Notes under the pieces: generated by a model
What the model saw: only the letters and a program-made list of their open reading frames with translations
Told to the model about the DNA's origin: nothing
Database searches by the model: none
DNA from: G965220825 sp965220825
GTDB taxonomy: Bacteria; Pseudomonadota; Alphaproteobacteria; UBA828
Assembly (NCBI GenBank): GCA_965220825.1
Contig: OZ244839.1
Coordinates: 2,604,001-2,668,000, forward strand
Length of the DNA: 64,000 nt
Direction: 5' to 3'
Translations under genes and position numbers: made by a program
Shown: positions 34,715 to 43,909 of the stretch, one piece after another
Position numbering within the stretch: position 1 is the first letter of the stretch
Layout of the letters: every line of letters starts with the position of its first letter

Positions 34715-35554
34715 CTAACGAACCGGGCCCGTCTTGTCGGTCTTGCTGTACATGAGAAAGACGGAGATCAGGATCAGCGCGATGGAGACCACGACGATGA
34801 TGGTGCCGATGGCGTTGATCTCCGGCGTGATACCGCGGCGGATGACGGACCAGATATACATGGGCAGCGTGTTGTCGCGGCCGGTCAGGAAGAATGTCAC
34901 GGGGATCTCGTCGAACGACAGGGTGAACGAGATCAGGGACGAGCCGATTATCGCCGACCGGATGTTGGGCAAGGTGATGTGGCGAAAGGTCTCCCACGGC
35001 TTTGCGCCGAGATCGGCCGAAGCCTCCTCTATCCGCCGGTCGAAGCGCTGAAGCCGGGCAAAGACGTTGGTGACGACAATGGCCGTGAGCGCGGTCCCGT
35101 GGCCGATAATCACCGTCCAGATGCTGAGGTCGACGCCGGTGGCCCGGAAGAATGTCAGCATCGACACGCCGGTGATCAGGCCCGGCAGCGTAATCGGCAG
35201 GATGACGAGGCGGCGGAACACCGTCTTGCCCGGAAAGTCGTAATGGTCCAACGCCAGCGCCGTCGGGATGCCGATCACCAGGCAGATCGCGACGGCCGCC
35301 AGCCCGACGATCACCGAGTTCAGGAGCGCCGTCATCAGGTCGGGGTTGGAGAGCGCTTTCGCGTACCAGTCCAGGGTGAAGTCCTCGAGCGGCAAGCGCG
35401 TGATGGGGTTCGAGTTGAAGCTGAAGATCATCAGCGTGGCGATGGGGGCGTAAAGGAATGCCAGCACGCACAAGGCGGCGGCGCCGAGGCCCGTGGTGCC
35501 CACATCCATGGGCTTCCGGCGCAGGCTTCTGCCATTCGCGGCGGCGACGGCCAT
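34715..35554 (-). CDS. potC: ABC transporter permease, spermidine/putrescine type (PotC)
   Basis: A 279-residue inner-membrane permease with six helices; EAA-type coupling loop EEASADLGAKPWETFRHITLP (about 185-205), typical of PotC. Last gene of the minus-strand unit potD-potA-potB-potC; 9-bp gap after potB. Downstream it converges on the PhyH gene, and a bulged GC-rich stem (34592-34618) lies in the 130-bp gap. Confidence 0.9.
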   Translation of the reverse strand: MAVAAANGRSLRRKPMDVGTTGLGAAALCVLAFLYAPIATLMIFSFNSNPITRLPLEDFTLDWYAKALSNPDLMTALLNSVIVGLAAVAICLVIGIPTALALDHYDFPGKTVFRRLVILPITLPGLITGVSMLTFFRATGVDLSIWTVIIGHGTALTAIVVTNVFARLQRFDRRIEEASADLGAKPWETFRHITLPNIRSAIIGSSLISFTLSFDEIPVTFFLTGRDNTLPMYIWSVIRRGITPEINAIGTIIVVVSIALILISVFLMYSKTDKTGPVR

Positions 35555-35563
35555 GGCCCGCCC

Positions 35564-36433
35564 CTAACCCAGATTCACCCGTCCGACGCGCTCGAGCTTG
35601 TCGGATGCGGTAATGATGCCGAGAACGATAAAGAGCAGGACGACGCCGAGCGCCGAGCCCAGCGGCCAGTTCATCGCCATGCCGAACTGGGAGGCGATCA
35701 CGTTGGCGATCATGTTCGAATAGGGGCCGCCCACCAGGATTGGCGAGATGAAGTCGCCGATCGAAAGGCCGAAGGTAAAGGTGAAGCCCACCAAGATGCC
35801 GGGCATCGAGAGCGGCAGCGTGACCTTGAAGAAGGTCAGGAGGCGCGGTGCTCCAAGGTCCTTGGAGGCCTCGATCAGGCTGCGTGGAATCTTCTCGAGC
35901 ATGGCGTAGATCGGCATGACCATGAACGGCGTGAAGATGTAGGCCATGGTCACGACCATCGCGCCCTGGTTGTAGAGAAAGATACTGGAGGGCTCGTCGA
36001 TGACGCCGATCCAGATCAGGAACGAGTTCAGAATTCCTTCGCTTCCCAGGATCGTCTTCCAGGTATAGGCCCGCAGCAGGTAGCTCACCCAGAGCGGTAC
36101 GATCGTCGCCGTGTATATGAAGAGCCGGAGCCGGTCGGACTTCACCTTGAACGCCAGGAAATAGGCGAGGGGGTAGCTGAGGAAGAAGGCCGTGGCCGAG
36201 ACCGCGAGCGATATCCAGAGGCTGCGCAAGACCACCGTGTAGTACTGGGAATCCTCGATGAGGGCGATGTAGTTGCCGAACTGGAAATCGGGCACGTGGA
36301 ACGGGAACTCGCGCCGGTAAAAGCTGATCGACAGCATGATGAGATAGGGCACCAGAAGGACCGTGCCCCACCAGATGGCGGGCCCCGAGAACAGCGCCCA
36401 GAAGTTCAAGGTGCGGCGCGCACGATGGTTCAT
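35564..36433 (-). CDS. potB: ABC transporter permease, spermidine/putrescine type (PotB)
   Basis: A 289-residue partner permease of the PotB/PotH type: six helices, EAA loop EASKDLGAPRLLTFFKVTLP (about 195-215). Its ATG (36433) overlaps the end of potA by 4 bp (ATGA), so translation is coupled. Role: inner-membrane half of a heterodimeric channel for a cationic or zwitterionic compound. Confidence 0.9.
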   Translation of the reverse strand: MNHRARRTLNFWALFSGPAIWWGTVLLVPYLIMLSISFYRREFPFHVPDFQFGNYIALIEDSQYYTVVLRSLWISLAVSATAFFLSYPLAYFLAFKVKSDRLRLFIYTATIVPLWVSYLLRAYTWKTILGSEGILNSFLIWIGVIDEPSSIFLYNQGAMVVTMAYIFTPFMVMPIYAMLEKIPRSLIEASKDLGAPRLLTFFKVTLPLSMPGILVGFTFTFGLSIGDFISPILVGGPYSNMIANVIASQFGMAMNWPLGSALGVVLLFIVLGIITASDKLERVGRVNLG

Positions 36434-37560
36434 GCAGTGATCTCTTCCGCTTCGACGGCGGCCACTTCGTCCGTGTCGAAGAGCTTCAGCGTGTCCGGTC
36501 TTACCGCACAGGTGACACGCTCGCCGACACGAGGAAGCCCGGCGGCGGCCAGCCCCGTGTCGAGCTGGTGGTGCACCATGACGGGGCGGTCCGCGCCGAC
36601 CTCCAGATCGATCCGCACCGCGTTACCGCTGAAGAAGAGCTCCCGGACCGTGCCGGAAAAGACATCGGCGCCGTCGTCCGGGCTCGCGCCGTCGGCCAGC
36701 AGGCGAATCTTCTCCGGCCTCATGAAGAGCGATCGCACGCTTCCCTCCCGGGCACCGCCTGCATCGGGCACGCGAACCGAGATGTTGCCCGCTCTGGCCA
36801 CGGCGCCGACGCCGTCGCGCGCGATCGTCGCGGGGATCATGTTGGAGGCGCCCAGGAATTCCGCGACATAGGCGGTCTCCGGATGGTCGTAGAGGTCGGT
36901 GGGGCTGCCGATCTGCTCGATGCGGCCCGCCCGCATCACCATGATGCGGTCCGACATGATCATCGATTCCGTCTGGTCGTGGGTCACCATGACGAAGGTG
37001 ATGCCCACCCGGTCGTGGATGTGGCGCAACTCGACCTGCATGGTCTCTTTCAGCTTGGCGTCGAGCGCGGACATCGGCTCGTCGAGCAGCAGGATGCGCG
37101 GGTTGTTGACGAGCGCGCGCGCGAGCGCGATCCGCTGGCGCTGGCCGATCGAGAGCTCGGACGGCCGCCGCCTGCCCAGATCCGAGAGCTCGATCATGTC
37201 GAGCATGCCGCGCACCCGCTCCTCGATCTCGGCGCGTCCGACACGCGCGATCCTGAGCCCGTAGCCGATGTTCTCGGCGGCGGTCATGTGGGGAAACAGC
37301 GCGAAGTCCTGAAACATCATGTTGACCGGACGGCGATAGGGCGGATCGTTGGTCACGTCGCGGCCGTCCAGCATGATCGAGCCCCTGTCGGGATGCTCGA
37401 AACCGCCGATGAGGCGGAGCGTCGTGGTCTTGCCGCAGCCCGACGGGCCCAGCATCGTCAGATATTCGCCCTCGCTGATGTCGAGGGAAATGTCGTCGAC
37501 CGCAGTGACACCGCCCCGGAAAGTCTTGGTAACGCCGGCGAGCTCCAGGATGTTCGCCAT
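36430..37560 (-). CDS. potA: ABC transporter ATPase, spermidine/putrescine type (PotA)
   Basis: A 376-residue ATPase: Walker A GPSGCGKTT (near residue 37), Q-loop MMFQDFALFP, Walker B ILLLDEPMSALD, H-loop VTHDQTESM, and a C-terminal TOBE_2 domain (VRSLFMRPEKIRLL onwards). The signature is LSIGQRQR, with Ile for the second residue Gly of LSGGQ. The start at 37560 has AGAGGAG; the frame is open 10 codons upstream without support. Separated from potD by an 82-bp gap with a stable hairpin, and overlapping potB by 4 bp. Confidence 0.93.
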   Translation of the reverse strand: MANILELAGVTKTFRGGVTAVDDISLDISEGEYLTMLGPSGCGKTTTLRLIGGFEHPDRGSIMLDGRDVTNDPPYRRPVNMMFQDFALFPHMTAAENIGYGLRIARVGRAEIEERVRGMLDMIELSDLGRRRPSELSIGQRQRIALARALVNNPRILLLDEPMSALDAKLKETMQVELRHIHDRVGITFVMVTHDQTESMIMSDRIMVMRAGRIEQIGSPTDLYDHPETAYVAEFLGASNMIPATIARDGVGAVARAGNISVRVPDAGGAREGSVRSLFMRPEKIRLLADGASPDDGADVFSGTVRELFFSGNAVRIDLEVGADRPVMVHHQLDTGLAAAGLPRVGERVTCAVRPDTLKLFDTDEVAAVEAEEITA

Positions 37561-37592
37561 CGCCCCGCGCTCCTCTGCACAGCCCGGCAAGG

Positions 37593-37628
37593 CGGAAGGC
37601 CCGGCCGCCCCGTGGGCCGGGCCCTCCG
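37593..37628 (-). terminator. Hairpin between potD and potA, probable attenuator
   Basis: A 9-bp perfect GC stem GGCCCGGCC/GGCCGGGCC (37598-37606 with 37615-37623) extended by four more pairs beyond one mismatch. It lies in the 82-bp gap after the binding-protein stop. No clear U-run follows, so it more likely protects potD mRNA or reduces read-through than ends transcription fully. Confidence 0.55.
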
Positions 37629-37642
37629 CTGTCCCTCGCCGG

Positions 37643-38713
37643 CTATTGCGCGGCCTTCACCGCATTCCATGTGTTGATGTAGGCGTCGACCCTGGCGGGC
37701 TCCTCCCACAGAACGAGGCTGTCGATATGCTGGAAGTCGGCCTGGTTCAGCGCTTCGAAGGTCGCTTCGTCGAGGCACTCCTTCAACACGACGGGGTTCG
37801 AGCCCGAGTAGCCGTTCACATTGACGACACCGCACTGGCCGCCCGACGCGATGGCGTAGTTGAGCCATTCATAGGCGCAGTCCTCGTTGGGCGTCCCCTT
37901 CACGATCTGCCAGGCGTCGGCCCATCCGTCGGCCTTCTCGACCGGGATGAACTCGATCATTTCGATACCCTGCTCGCCCAAGAGGGCCGACTGGTAGCCG
38001 CCCCAGGTGTTGGAGATGGCGACTTCGCCGTTGGCGTAGAGGTTCACCAGCTCGCCGGCGGTCGACCAGAACTTGCGGATCTTGGGCTTGAGATCGATCA
38101 GCTTGTCGCGCACCTGGGCCAGCTGATCGTCGTCGAGGTCATAGACATTGACGTCCGTGCCGAACAGCAGGCGGGCGACGATGTAGATGTTGGTCTTGTC
38201 GTCCCACAGGCTGATCTTCCCGGCGAGCGCCTCGTCGGTCCAGAAATCGGCGATGCTGGTCGGGGCGTTCTCGAACATGTCGGCGCGGTACATGAAGGGG
38301 ATCGAGCCCCAGGTGAACGGTACGCCGTAGACACGGCCGTCATGGTTTACGCCCGCATGGTTGCGGAACTTTTCATAGAGATTGTTCCAGTGCTCGAGGC
38401 GGCTGGTGTCGATTTCTTCGACCAGCCCGGCCTTCATGAGGATCGTGGTGGTGTCGACCGAGGGCGTGACGAGGTCGTAGGTGCCGCCGGCCCCGAGCAG
38501 TTTTGCCGGGAACTCGTCATTGGAGCCGACATAGGTGGGCGTGACCTTGCAACCGGTCGCTTCCGTAAACGGCTCGACGAAGCTGGGATCCGCATAGCCT
38601 TCCCAGGTCAGGACGGTCACTTCCCCTTCGGCCTGGGCGGGAACGGCGAACCCCGCAATTGCGAGGGCCGCGGCAGCGACCGCGATGCTCAGCTTGGTCT
38701 TGGTTGACGTCAT
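37643..38713 (-). CDS. potD: Periplasmic binding protein, polyamine type (PotD/SBP family 8)
   Basis: A 356-residue binding protein with a signal peptide (residues 1-28, KLSIAVAAAALAIAGFAVPAQA cleaved before EGEVTVL; positions 7-28). Mature-protein landmarks: VLTWEGYADPSFVEPF, the hinge GGTYDLVTPS, YGVPFTWGSIPFMYR and an Asn/Gly-rich NVNGYSGSNP near the C-terminus. ATG 38713 follows AAGGGAAAAGGA; the frame is open upstream but without signal peptide logic. It follows the GcvT-like gene on the same strand (186-bp gap). Polyamine-type SBPs also bind betaine-like and gamma-aminobutyrate-like ligands, so the substrate is open. Confidence 0.92.
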   Translation of the reverse strand: MTSTKTKLSIAVAAAALAIAGFAVPAQAEGEVTVLTWEGYADPSFVEPFTEATGCKVTPTYVGSNDEFPAKLLGAGGTYDLVTPSVDTTTILMKAGLVEEIDTSRLEHWNNLYEKFRNHAGVNHDGRVYGVPFTWGSIPFMYRADMFENAPTSIADFWTDEALAGKISLWDDKTNIYIVARLLFGTDVNVYDLDDDQLAQVRDKLIDLKPKIRKFWSTAGELVNLYANGEVAISNTWGGYQSALLGEQGIEMIEFIPVEKADGWADAWQIVKGTPNEDCAYEWLNYAIASGGQCGVVNVNGYSGSNPVVLKECLDEATFEALNQADFQHIDSLVLWEEPARVDAYINTWNAVKAAQ

Positions 38714-38899
38714 GGCTTTGTCCTTTTCCCTTTGTCGTGTCGTCTTTGCCGCATTGCCAGCGGGCTGTCGCGCGGTGGCGGCGCGAACTGCGTTGTAGCG
38801 CTCAGGGCCGGGCAATGGAACGGCGGGCCGCTGGTCCGCTCGGCGGTCGCCGCTCGAGGGAAGCACACGGGTGCGGCGACCGGCGGGGCGGCGGGTCGT

Positions 38900-39997
38900 T
38901 CAGGCGTGCGTGCGGGTCTTGTCGGGATCGTAGAACGGTATCCGCGACACCGTCGCTCCGCAGTTGACGGTCTCCCCCTTGAGCTCGAGCCGCGTGCCGT
39001 CGGCGGCGGCCGAGGGGGCGACATGGCAAAGCGCGAGGGATTTGCTCATGCGGTGCGACCAGACCGGGCTGTTGACGACGCCGACCTCGCGGCCGTCCTG
39101 GTGCAGCGTTGCGCCCGCATCGACCGCGTCGTCGTGATCGGCGACGATGCCGACCATCAGCACCTTTTCCTTGCCCTTGCGCGCGAACACCGCGTCCTTG
39201 CCGCGAAAGTCGCCCTTTTTGCGCGACACCGACCAGCCCAGGGTCACCTCCCACGGCGTGTTGGCGTCCGTCATGTCGTAGGGGAAGAACAGGAGGGCCG
39301 CCTCGACCCTGATCTTGTCGAGGCTCGTGAACGAGCAGGGCGTGATGCCGGCGCTCTTGCCGCGCTCGACGATCTCTTCCCAGATCGGGACGATGTTCGC
39401 CGCCGTCGCGAAGATTTCATATCCGCGTTCGCCCGAAAAGCCCGTGCGCGAGAGAACGACCGGCCGGCCGAAGAGCGTGGTGTCGGCCTGCTCGAAGTAG
39501 CGCAGGGCGGGCAGATCGATCGGCGTGTGCCGGTCGAGGAAATCGACGGCGGCGGGCCCCTGGAGCGAGATATCGTGGAGGTCGTCGTCGAACTCGATCG
39601 TCACGTCCCGGCCCCGGGCGCTCTCCTCCAGGCGCTGCAGGCCGCTGCCGCTGCCGTGGACGAACAGAAAATCGTTCTCGGCGAGGTGAAAGATGATCGC
39701 GTCGTCGCAGATCCCGCCTTCGTCGGTGAGCGTCGGCCCGTAGGCGGAGCGGCCGATCGGAACTCTGGTCATGTCGCGGGTGATGACGTGGTCGGCCACG
39801 GCGAGCGCGTCCCGCCCACGCAGATGCACCTTCTTGAGCCCGGACACATCGAACAGCCCGGCCCGCTCACGAATGGTGTCATGCTCGTCGCAGGGATCGC
39901 TGTTGTAGGTCCAGGGCGCACCCATGCCGTTCCATTCCTCGAGATTGGAGCCCAGCGCCCGATGATGCGCCGCCAATGCCGACGTGCGTTCGCTCAT
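38900..39997 (-). CDS. Stand-alone aminomethyltransferase/folate-dependent demethylase (GcvT family)
   Basis: A 365-residue T-protein-fold enzyme transferring a C1 unit from an N-, S- or O-methyl (or aminomethyl) substrate to tetrahydrofolate. GLFDVSGLKKVHLRGRDAL (T-protein N-terminal motif), GGICDDAIIF with the conserved Asp pair, SRTGFSGERGYEIF and the folate-barrel C-terminal domain are visible. No FAD domain is fused, unlike dimethylglycine or sarcosine dehydrogenase. GGGGAG before ATG 39997. It heads the pot operon and is divergent from a TMADH-like gene, pointing to methyl-group capture from an imported N-methyl compound. No gcvH or gcvP is nearby, so it is not the housekeeping T-protein. 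Confidence 0.88.
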   Translation of the reverse strand: MSERTSALAAHHRALGSNLEEWNGMGAPWTYNSDPCDEHDTIRERAGLFDVSGLKKVHLRGRDALAVADHVITRDMTRVPIGRSAYGPTLTDEGGICDDAIIFHLAENDFLFVHGSGSGLQRLEESARGRDVTIEFDDDLHDISLQGPAAVDFLDRHTPIDLPALRYFEQADTTLFGRPVVLSRTGFSGERGYEIFATAANIVPIWEEIVERGKSAGITPCSFTSLDKIRVEAALLFFPYDMTDANTPWEVTLGWSVSRKKGDFRGKDAVFARKGKEKVLMVGIVADHDDAVDAGATLHQDGREVGVVNSPVWSHRMSKSLALCHVAPSAAADGTRLELKGETVNCGATVSRIPFYDPDKTRTHA

Positions 39998-40236
39998 GCA
40001 GTTTCTCCCCGTGTGTCTGGCCGACCCGTAAGCGGTTCCGATCGAATGTTAGTGGTCCGATGTCGGCGAGGCCAGACCGACGGGCCGGCGCGCCGCGTCC
40101 GCATGCCGCGAAGCCGGCCACGACATGATTCCGGGTGCGCCCGTTCGCCGGACATGCGCTTGCCTGCCATTTCGAAGGCACTTAAGCTGCGGCACGGAGA
40201 GAACGCCGGGTGCGTGTCTGTCGAGGGAGGGCAACC

Positions 40237-42411
40237 GTGGCGCGAGACCCCAAATACGACATCCTCTTCGAGCCCATCCGGTTCGGCCCGAAGACGATGA
40301 AGAACCGTTTCTACCAGGTGCCTCACTGCAATGGCGCGGGCTCGGAGCGTCCGGGCACGCAGGCCGCGTTCCGAGGCATGAAGGCCGAGGGCGGCTGGGG
40401 CGGCGTCTGTACGGAAGCGTGCTCGATCGACCATGAGGCCGACACCTCGCCGAGCGTGCTGGCCTGTCTCTGGGACGACGGCGACATCATCAATCTTCGG
40501 CATATGTGCGACACGCTGCACAAGTGGGATGCCCTCGCCGGTGTCGAGCTGTGGCATATGGGCTCGGCGTCGGCGAACCTCGAGAGCCGAACCGCTCCGT
40601 CCTCTCCCACGCAATCGACCTCCGACTGGTCGGTCGCCACCTATTCGCACGAACCCGACGAAGCCGAGATCATCGAGCTCCAGGACATGTATGTGGAGTC
40701 GGCGAAACGGGCCGTGCAGGCCGGCTTCGACATCGTCTACGTCTACGGCTCGCACGGCGTCCTGCCGGTGCAGTTCCTGTCCCGCTTCTACAACAAGCGG
40801 ACGGACAAATATGGCGGCTCCTTCGAGAACCGCGCGCGCTTCTGGCTGGAGACCATCGAGAAGGTGAAGGAGGCCGTCGGTCATGAATCCGCGATCGCCG
40901 TGCGCATCTCGATCGATCAGATCATGGGGCCGGACGGCGTGCAGGCGGAGGATGATGGCATCGGATTCGTGGAACTCGCCACCCGGCACGGTCTGGTGGA
41001 CCTCTGGGACGTGAACGTCTCCACCTTCAGCGAGTGGGGCGAAGACGCGGGCCCCTCGCGCTTCTACAAGGTGAACCACCAGGCGCCCTTCACGAAGCAC
41101 GTCAAGAGCGTCGCCAAGGTGCCGGTGATCAATGTGGGGCGTTTCACCAGCCCGGACGACATGGTGCAGGTGATCAGCTCCGGCCAGGCGGACATCATTG
41201 GTGGCGCGCGGCCCTCGATCGCCGATCCGTTCCTGCCCCGGAAGATCGAGGAAGGGCGGCTCGAAGACATCCGCGAGTGCATCGGCTGCAACATCTGCAT
41301 CTCCAGGTGGGAGCGAGGCGCGCCGCTTGTCTGTACGCAAAACCCCGTTGCCAACGAGGAATATCGCCGCGGCTGGCACCCGGAGAAATTCGATCGCGTG
41401 GAGGACGCAGGCTCCGTGCTCGTCGTCGGCGCGGGTCCCGCGGGGACGGAGTGCGCCAGAGTCCTCGGCCTGCGGGGCTACGACGTCCATGTCTGCGAAG
41501 CGGAGTCGGAGATCGGCGGACATGTGCGCGACGTCATGCGCTATCCGGGCATGGCGGAATGGGGCCGCATCACCAGCTATCGGCAGGCGCAGCTCGACAA
41601 GCTCGACAATGTCGAGGTGCACACGAACGCCCGCCTCGAATCGGACGGTGTGCTGACCTACGGCGCCGACAAGGTGGTGCTCTGCACGGGCTCCCGATGG
41701 GCGCAAGACGGCTTTAGCCACATCACCATGGCGCCGGTCCCGGGCATCGATGCGGCCGCGCCGCACTTCGCCACTCCCGAGCAGGTCATGACGGGCAAGG
41801 ATGTGGGCGAGCGCGTCGTCATACTCGATGCCGACGGGTACTTCACCGGCGTCAGCCTGGCCGAGATGCTGGCCGACCGGGGCAAGCAGGTGTCGATCGT
41901 CACCCAGTTCTCCGAGGCCGCGCCGCTGATGGAGTACACCCTCGAAGCCCCCAACCTGCATCGCATGCTTCACGAGAAGAACATCACCCAATATGGCGGC
42001 ACATGGGTCGAGGAATGCGATCCCGGCAATGTGGTGAAGGTGAAGCTCTTCAGCCTCTCCCGGGACGGCTACAAACGCACGGTCGAGCCGCGGCCCGGCG
42101 AGCCCGCGCGAAGGATGGGCGGGGAAACCAAGACCCTCGACGCCGACACGGTCATTCTGGTCACCGCAAGGCTCGCCAACGACCAGCTCTACAAGTCGCT
42201 GTGGGAGCGGCGCGACAAGTGGGACGAAGAAGGCATCGCGGGCATCTACCAGGCCGGCGACTGCTATGCGCCGCGGCTTACGGGCGATGCGATCTTCGAC
42301 GGACACCGCCTTGCCCGCGAGTTCGAATCGGACAATCCGCGGCGGCCGCAACCCTATATCCGCGAGCGCATGATCTGGGGGCGCGAAAATGCGCCCACGG
42401 CCGCGAACTAG
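40237..42411 (+). CDS. Trimethylamine-dehydrogenase-like flavoenzyme, paralogue 1 (altered aromatic bowl)
   Basis: A 724-residue enzyme aligned end to end with TMADH (729). The covalent-FMN Cys is present (FYQVPHCNGAG, Cys30 in mature numbering) and the [4Fe-4S] ligands CIGCNIC...VCTQN match. Catalytic Tyr169, His172 and Asp267 equivalents are kept (YGSH; EWGED), as are Trp264 and Trp355, but Tyr60 of the aromatic bowl is Ala (VCTEACS). In dimethylamine dehydrogenase this position is Gln, from memory. The C-terminal half holds ADP/NAD folds (VLVVGAGPAGTECARV). GTG start at 40237 with GGGAGGG 5 nt upstream. Divergent from the gcvT-potDABC operon and followed 127 bp later by livJ. An N-demethylating dehydrogenase of a larger secondary or tertiary amine is likely. 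Confidence 0.92.
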   Translation: MARDPKYDILFEPIRFGPKTMKNRFYQVPHCNGAGSERPGTQAAFRGMKAEGGWGGVCTEACSIDHEADTSPSVLACLWDDGDIINLRHMCDTLHKWDALAGVELWHMGSASANLESRTAPSSPTQSTSDWSVATYSHEPDEAEIIELQDMYVESAKRAVQAGFDIVYVYGSHGVLPVQFLSRFYNKRTDKYGGSFENRARFWLETIEKVKEAVGHESAIAVRISIDQIMGPDGVQAEDDGIGFVELATRHGLVDLWDVNVSTFSEWGEDAGPSRFYKVNHQAPFTKHVKSVAKVPVINVGRFTSPDDMVQVISSGQADIIGGARPSIADPFLPRKIEEGRLEDIRECIGCNICISRWERGAPLVCTQNPVANEEYRRGWHPEKFDRVEDAGSVLVVGAGPAGTECARVLGLRGYDVHVCEAESEIGGHVRDVMRYPGMAEWGRITSYRQAQLDKLDNVEVHTNARLESDGVLTYGADKVVLCTGSRWAQDGFSHITMAPVPGIDAAAPHFATPEQVMTGKDVGERVVILDADGYFTGVSLAEMLADRGKQVSIVTQFSEAAPLMEYTLEAPNLHRMLHEKNITQYGGTWVEECDPGNVVKVKLFSLSRDGYKRTVEPRPGEPARRMGGETKTLDADTVILVTARLANDQLYKSLWERRDKWDEEGIAGIYQAGDCYAPRLTGDAIFDGHRLAREFESDNPRRPQPYIRERMIWGRENAPTAAN

Positions 42412-42538
42412 TCGCGGTCGATCGTTCGCAATGGCTCGGCCCACGGAAATATCGTCAGGCGCCTCTCCCTTGCGAGATGCGTGAACCGCGAAGCTGCACA
42501 TCATGGCAAACACCAGAAATCACAGGAGGTCTTGCTCC

Positions 42539-43819
42539 ATGAAGACAAACATCACACGCCGCAAGTTCATGGCGGCAACAGGTGGGATTGCTGCAGGGTT
42601 GACGGCTTTCGGGGCGACGCCCTCCAGGGTCTTCGCCGACGAGAAAACCGTGAAGGTCGGATTTCTCGCTGCGCTCACGGGCGATGCCGCGGGTTGGGGC
42701 CTTCCCGGCCTATACGGGGTCGAGATCTGGGCGGAGCAGATCAATGCCGCCGGCGGCATCGAGATGGGCGGCGAGAAGTACAAGGTCGAGGTCATCTCCT
42801 ATGACGACGAGTTCGATGCCGTCAAGGCGACCGTCGGCGCCAAGAAACTGCTCTTCGAAGATGAAGTCTCGATCGTCCTGATGCTCGGGATCACGCCCGT
42901 GCAGGCCGTGAAGGACTTCATGACGCGCAACGAGATGCTGACGACGACGCTGGTCCCGACGGACATCAGCGAGGACGCGCCCTATCTGTTCGCGCCCGTC
43001 GAAGTCCATCCCTTCTACAACGTGACCGCCGTGGACTATATCGCGCGCAACATGCCGCACATCAAGACGGCGGCCATCGCGACGCAGAACGACGAGCTGG
43101 GTCTGAGCTCGCTCGCGACCTATCGGGCCGCGTTCGAGGTCGCCGGCATCGAGATCGTCGAAGAGAACCTCTTCGGCTTCGAGGTGACGGACTTCGCGCC
43201 GGTGGTCTCGAAACTGATCGCCGCGAACCCCGACTTGATCACCTGGGATACGGCCTATCCCGACTATGTGAACCTGCTGACGGAGCAGGCGTTCCTGCAG
43301 GGCTACAAGGGCCAGTTCGTGAACTGCACGCTCGACCAGTATGAGCACATCATGAGCAAGACCAGCAAGGAGTTCCTGGAAGGGTTCCTCTGGCAGTTCC
43401 CGGATCTCGACGACCCGATCATGCAGGGCGGCGGCACCCATTTCGATAATGCGGCGGCGTTCTTCCAGACCTACAGCGAGCGCTATCCGGGCACCTGGAC
43501 GGCGGTGTCGTGGGAATATGCCGCAGCGCTCGAGATGTGGCGTGCGGCCGTTGCGGACGCCGGCACGTTCGATCCGCCGGCGGTCGCGGACGCGCTCCGC
43601 GCACTGAGTCCGGTGCCGCACGCATTCGGCGACGCCGAATGGTGGGGCAAGGATTTCTTCGGTGTGAACAGCGCGGCGCTCGGCAAGTGGCCCGTCGTTC
43701 AGATGCAGAACGGCAAGGCCGTCATCGTCGAGATGGGTGACGTCAGGGCCTGGTGCGACGAGCATCTGGACGTTCTCAAGAAGCATTTCGTCGAGCTTGG
43801 CGTTCCGCTCGCCGGCTAG
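42539..43819 (+). CDS. livJ: Periplasmic branched-chain-type ABC binding protein (LivJ family, Tat signal)
   Basis: A 426-residue family-5-type binding protein (Peripla_BP_6). Signal ITRRKFMAATGGIAAGLTAFG (RRKF at residues 6-9) is twin-arginine. The mature fold starts VKVGFLAALTGDAAGWG, with EQINAAGGIEMGG and ITWDTAYPDYVNLLTEQAF in the lobes. AGGAGG 9 nt before ATG 42539. Followed by a strong terminator and then livH. It is the binding protein of a LivHMGF system whose ATPases are on the other strand 3.5 kb away. Many such proteins bind amides, urea or aromatic acids, not leucine; the ligand here should relate to the demethylase genes around it. Confidence 0.92.
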   Translation: MKTNITRRKFMAATGGIAAGLTAFGATPSRVFADEKTVKVGFLAALTGDAAGWGLPGLYGVEIWAEQINAAGGIEMGGEKYKVEVISYDDEFDAVKATVGAKKLLFEDEVSIVLMLGITPVQAVKDFMTRNEMLTTTLVPTDISEDAPYLFAPVEVHPFYNVTAVDYIARNMPHIKTAAIATQNDELGLSSLATYRAAFEVAGIEIVEENLFGFEVTDFAPVVSKLIAANPDLITWDTAYPDYVNLLTEQAFLQGYKGQFVNCTLDQYEHIMSKTSKEFLEGFLWQFPDLDDPIMQGGGTHFDNAAAFFQTYSERYPGTWTAVSWEYAAALEMWRAAVADAGTFDPPAVADALRALSPVPHAFGDAEWWGKDFFGVNSAALGKWPVVQMQNGKAVIVEMGDVRAWCDEHLDVLKKHFVELGVPLAG

Positions 43820-43834
43820 GCGAACTTTCCTGTT

Positions 43835-43864
43835 GGTGCCCCGCCCCGGCGGGGCACCGTTTTT
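43835..43864 (+). terminator. Intrinsic terminator/attenuator between livJ and livH
   Basis: Perfect 11-bp stem GGTGCCCCGCC/GGCGGGGCACC, effectively with a 4-nt loop, followed by GTTTTT. It begins 15 bp after the livJ stop and lies 46 bp before livH. This is a textbook site for making more binding protein than permease by partial read-through. Confidence 0.92.
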
Positions 43865-43909
43865 CTCCCGGACACGCTTGGGGTTGGCCGAAACGGGCCT
43901 TGGCGAGAC

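Noticed and set aside
39994..42513. Over-800-codon minus-strand frame opposite the TMADH-like gene
   Set aside because: Composition is that of a reversed TMADH gene; no start signal and no motif.
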